Source: JBEISR01 sp044337705 (GTDB taxonomy: Bacteria > Planctomycetota > Planctomycetia > Pirellulales > Pirellulaceae). Taken from it: a stretch of DNA of 8,225 bases. The notes under the pieces were generated by a model. The model saw nothing but the letters and a program-made list of their open reading frames with translations, did not search any database and had not been told where the DNA came from. The translations under genes and the position numbers were made by a program. The stretch's first letter is position 1; each line of letters opens with the position of its first letter. The DNA is taken from assembly GCA_044337705.1 (NCBI GenBank), contig JBIINB010000173.1, forward strand, positions 1-8,225. Direction: 5' to 3'. Shown piece by piece: positions 6,130-8,225 of this stretch.

Positions 6130-6135
6130 GGAAGG
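6130..6135 (+). promoter_or_regulatory. Ribosome binding site of the 173-residue gene
   Basis: GGAAGG lies 9 nt before the ATG at 6145, good spacing for a Shine-Dalgarno site. It favours this frame over the overlapping frame that begins at 6149. It lies within the 13-bp sequence that also occurs at 4529-4541. Confidence 0.6.
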
Positions 6136-6144
6136 GTCAAGACC

Positions 6145-6666
6145 ATGAGTGGCGGAGCCATGCTGGATCGCTATCAGAGACCTGCGAAAAAGGAGAATTT
6201 TGAGGGAAACTCTTTGGGTTGCATTGCATTCTCTGCTCATCGTGAAGAGGCAATGGCTTGGTGGCCGATTGTCTACCGATTCTTTCTCGGCAGTGGTCGT
6301 TTACCATCGGAGATTGCAAAACTGGATCGCATGGATCTATCCCCTCCATCGCAGGGACCAGCAACGCAGGAAGCGGGGTACAACAGTTGGCGGATCGATG
6401 CCGCTCGTTGGGAGGATTCGGTGCTCGACATTAGTAGCAACCAAATCCTTCCCCGTCTCCACAACAGGACTCGTCTTTGCTGCTATCTGGGTTATTCTGA
6501 AGATTCATGGGTAGAGCCGCTGGGTCGGAGTTTTGAACGGGTCATCATTGTGGTGCCTGAGAAAGTCAGCGGCGGTGGCAGTGAACTGATTCGTCGCATC
6601 CAACGGATGATGGCAAGGCAAGTTCCGATCGCTGGCTACCTGGAATGCGGCACTGGCGGAACCTAG
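6145..6666 (+). CDS. Hypothetical protein in the ATPase-epimerase cluster
   Basis: I do not recognise this 173-residue protein. No signal peptide or clear membrane segment is present; the stretch MAWWPIVYRFFLGS (37-50) is aromatic but short. The C-terminal part has a hydrophobic strand FERVIIVVPEK (120-130), a basic helix LIRRIQRMMARQ (138-149) and a second strand VPIAGYLE (150-157). This order resembles the last strand-helix-strand of MinD/BY-kinase folds, where a hydrophobic strand is followed by a helix and a 'P-hydrophobic-G' strand. No Walker A motif is present, so it could not be a working kinase; the resemblance is weak and inferential. The start has a good GGAAGG site. The gene follows the ATPase gene by 57 bp and precedes the epimerase by 24 bp, so it is likely part of the same transcript. 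Confidence 0.65.
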   Translation: MSGGAMLDRYQRPAKKENFEGNSLGCIAFSAHREEAMAWWPIVYRFFLGSGRLPSEIAKLDRMDLSPPSQGPATQEAGYNSWRIDAARWEDSVLDISSNQILPRLHNRTRLCCYLGYSEDSWVEPLGRSFERVIIVVPEKVSGGGSELIRRIQRMMARQVPIAGYLECGTGGT

Positions 6667-6690
6667 GAATACCTTGAGTAGTTGTTTGCG

Positions 6691-7629
6691 ATGAAATCGT
6701 GTCTTGTCACCGGCGGCGCCGGCTTTATTGGTTCGCATCTGGTTCATGGGCTACTTTCGGAAGGGTATCGCGTTCGAGTGCTCGATAATCTCTCAACTGG
6801 CCATCGTGCTAACCTGGAGAGTGTTCTCGATCGTGTGGAGTTCCTGGAGGGGGACGTCTGCGACACCCAGCTAGCGAAGCAGGCAACCGAGGGGATCGAC
6901 GTCGTTTTCCACCAAGCCGCGATGGCTTCGGTACCTTTCAGTCTGGAGTACCCGCTGGAGTCGCACCGCGCGTGCGCCACAGGCACTCTTTCGATGCTGA
7001 TTGCCGCGAAGGACTCTGGGGTCAAGCGATTCGTCTACGCTGCAAGCAGCAGCGCTTATGGCGACCAGCCCTTCAGCTCCAAAAGGGAAATCGACATTCC
7101 TTCGCCTCTTTCTCCCTACGCGGTGGCCAAGCTGGCTGGAGAGTACTATTGCCAATCCTTTTTCCATAGCTTTGGTATGGAAACGGTTGGATTGCGATAC
7201 TTCAATGTTTATGGTCCTCGCCAGGATCCAAACAGCCCCTACTCGGCGGTGATCCCCCTGTTTGTCACTCGTCTGCTTTCAGGTCAATCGCCTATTATCT
7301 ACGGAGACGGCCAGCAGTCACGAGATTTCACCTTTGTGGAAAATGTCGTACTCGGAAACATACTCGCCTCAAAAGTCGAAGGAATCGGCGGCAAGGTGAT
7401 CAACATGGCTGAGGGACGCCAGACCACGCTACTGCAACTCTTGACGTTGCTCGATCACCATCTTGGGACTGGGATCCGACCTAAGTTTGAAGCACCACGT
7501 GTTGGCGACGTCCGCGAGAGTCTTGCGGATATCACTCTGGCAAGGCAGTTGCTGGGCTATGATCCTAAGATTGGTCTGGACGAAGGCTTGGCTAAGACCA
7601 TCGACTACTATCGCACGTGGAGTTCATGA
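6691..7629 (+). CDS. NAD-dependent UDP-sugar 4-epimerase (extended SDR, WbpP/GalE-like)
   Basis: A 312-residue extended short-chain dehydrogenase, normal length for the family. It interconverts C4 epimers of a UDP-sugar with bound NAD. Visible are the Rossmann motif GGAGFIG (8-14), the acidic ribose-binding LDN (31-33), FHQAAMASVP (73-82), SSSAYGD (119-125), catalytic YxxxK (Tyr143, Lys147), RYFNVYGPRQDPNSPY (169-184), the nucleotide-sugar region YGDGQQSRDFTFVEN (204-218) and RVGDVRESLAD (270-280). The RQDPNSPYSAVIP and SRDFTFVENVV segments are closest to UDP-GlcNAc/GalNAc 4-epimerases of the WbpP type, as far as memory allows; substrate cannot be settled here. I chose the ATG at 6691; a TTG at 6682 would add only three residues. 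It is the last gene of the plus-strand cluster, 24 bp after the 173-residue gene, and would supply a sugar donor for glycan synthesis. Confidence 0.94.
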   Translation: MKSCLVTGGAGFIGSHLVHGLLSEGYRVRVLDNLSTGHRANLESVLDRVEFLEGDVCDTQLAKQATEGIDVVFHQAAMASVPFSLEYPLESHRACATGTLSMLIAAKDSGVKRFVYAASSSAYGDQPFSSKREIDIPSPLSPYAVAKLAGEYYCQSFFHSFGMETVGLRYFNVYGPRQDPNSPYSAVIPLFVTRLLSGQSPIIYGDGQQSRDFTFVENVVLGNILASKVEGIGGKVINMAEGRQTTLLQLLTLLDHHLGTGIRPKFEAPRVGDVRESLADITLARQLLGYDPKIGLDEGLAKTIDYYRTWSS

Positions 7630-7632
7630 GAG

Positions 7633-7663
7633 GGTCAGAGCCTGGAAAGCCTCCTCGCTGACC
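7633..7663. terminator. Weak candidate bidirectional terminator between convergent genes
   Basis: GGTCAG (7633-7638) and CTGACC (7658-7663) form a perfect 6-bp inverted repeat with a 19-nt loop, inside the 40-bp gap between the converging epimerase and ASPIC/UnbV genes. No T-tract follows on either strand, so it is a poor intrinsic terminator. Position is its main support. Confidence 0.25.
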
Positions 7664-7669
7664 TACAGC

Positions 7670-8225
7670 TCATTGCGATATCGCCTCTGGGGGCTCGACC
7701 AACCGAATCAACCGATCGGCCTCTAAGAGATCATGATTGGTTGAGGTGCCGCTGGGCCATCGGACGGTCAGTCGCTCAAAGCGGCCATCCTGCAGCTGGC
7801 TCCGTTCCATCCCGAAATGGACGATCCGCTCGCTGGTGGATGCGTAGGACCCACCTCCAAACATATTGCGGTGGATAATACGATCCTTGCCCTTCAGGCT
7901 GAGCACCGCACCGATGGCGTCTCGGTTGGACCGCGTGCCTACCAGCTGCACCTTCAGCCAGGCACCCTCTGACTCCGATTGATTTTCAACGATGGCCACA
8001 TCCTGCAGAACGGTCGATGTTGCGAGGTCCATTTTCCCGTCCTGATTGAAATCGACGATGGCCAGACCTCTAGCCGAAACCGGCTTTCGAAAAAATGCAC
8101 CCGCCTGCTCTCCGGCCATGCGGAATGATCTGCCCTTTAGATTCTCCAGCAGCACCGGAAGTTGGTCGACGGGAGCTAGCTGGCTTTGGCGCACAGCGTG
8201 CCCATTGACGGTAACCAGATCCTCG
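7670..8225 (-). CDS. FG-GAP/ASPIC-UnbV domain protein (C-terminal part, start outside the window)
   Basis: The frame is open through the right edge; 184 C-terminal residues are visible. The first of them read DLVTVNGHAVR, the DLxVtNGHxxR motif of CRTAC1-like proteins, so the apparent GTG start at 8194 is internal. An FG-GAP-type calcium-binding loop follows (DFNQDGKMDLA). Next comes the ASPIC/UnbV domain (PF07593): W-L-K-V-Q-L-V-G, SNRDAIGAVLSL, a GGGSYASTSERIVHFGM segment and LTVRWPSGT, and then the stop. Family members are usually 500 to over 1000 residues, secreted, with several FG-GAP repeats forming a propeller. They are especially numerous in planctomycetes; biochemical function is unknown. 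The gene converges on the epimerase with a 40-bp gap and is probably not functionally part of the glycan cluster. Confidence 0.92.
   Translation of the reverse strand, partial: EDLVTVNGHAVRQSQLAPVDQLPVLLENLKGRSFRMAGEQAGAFFRKPVSARGLAIVDFNQDGKMDLATSTVLQDVAIVENQSESEGAWLKVQLVGTRSNRDAIGAVLSLKGKDRIIHRNMFGGGSYASTSERIVHFGMERSQLQDGRFERLTVRWPSGTSTNHDLLEADRLIRLVEPPEAISQ

Noticed and set aside
6149..6514. Alternative frame inside the 173-residue gene
   Set aside because: It is shorter, badly spaced from the Shine-Dalgarno site for its own start, and basic/aromatic in a way typical of shadow frames.
7865..7873. DnaA-box-like GGTGGATAA
   Set aside because: It is a single one-mismatch match inside a coding region with no cluster of further boxes.

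Overview
The window looks like chromosomal DNA of a Gram-negative bacterium of moderately high GC, most probably a planctomycete (Pirellulales-like). This is an inference from gene content: an ASPIC/UnbV protein, an ExeA-like ATPase in a sugar-epimerase cluster, and low-similarity hypothetical proteins. No rRNA or phylogenetic marker is present to prove it. I see no tRNA, insertion sequence, CRISPR array or integrase.

Left part (1-3224, all minus strand, transcribed right to left): trpF (phosphoribosylanthranilate isomerase), then a DUF1015 protein, then a 361-base gene-free interval, then parA. The interval holds two perfect 14-bp palindromes that match the bacterial centromere site parS (897-910 and 1095-1108). 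One is 8 bp past the DUF1015 stop and the other is 141 bp upstream of the parA start. This therefore looks like a chromosomal par locus, probably origin-proximal. A parB gene would be expected beyond the left edge but is not visible.

Middle and right part (3379-7629, all plus strand): a two-TM protein with the topology of a polysaccharide co-polymerase, a 306-base non-coding gap with hairpin-like elements, an ExeA/GspA-type AAA ATPase, a 173-residue unknown protein, and an extended-SDR UDP-sugar 4-epimerase. The last three are closely spaced and probably form one operon. Together the four resemble an exopolysaccharide or surface-glycan module: the epimerase would supply a nucleotide sugar, while the membrane protein and ATPase would act in chain assembly or export. 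No glycosyltransferase, polymerase, flippase or complete tyrosine kinase lies in the window, so the role stays provisional. A perfect 8+1+8 palindrome sits just upstream of the 173-residue gene.

Right edge (7670-8225, minus strand): the C-terminal part of a secreted-type FG-GAP/ASPIC-UnbV protein, convergent with the epimerase and open through the window end.
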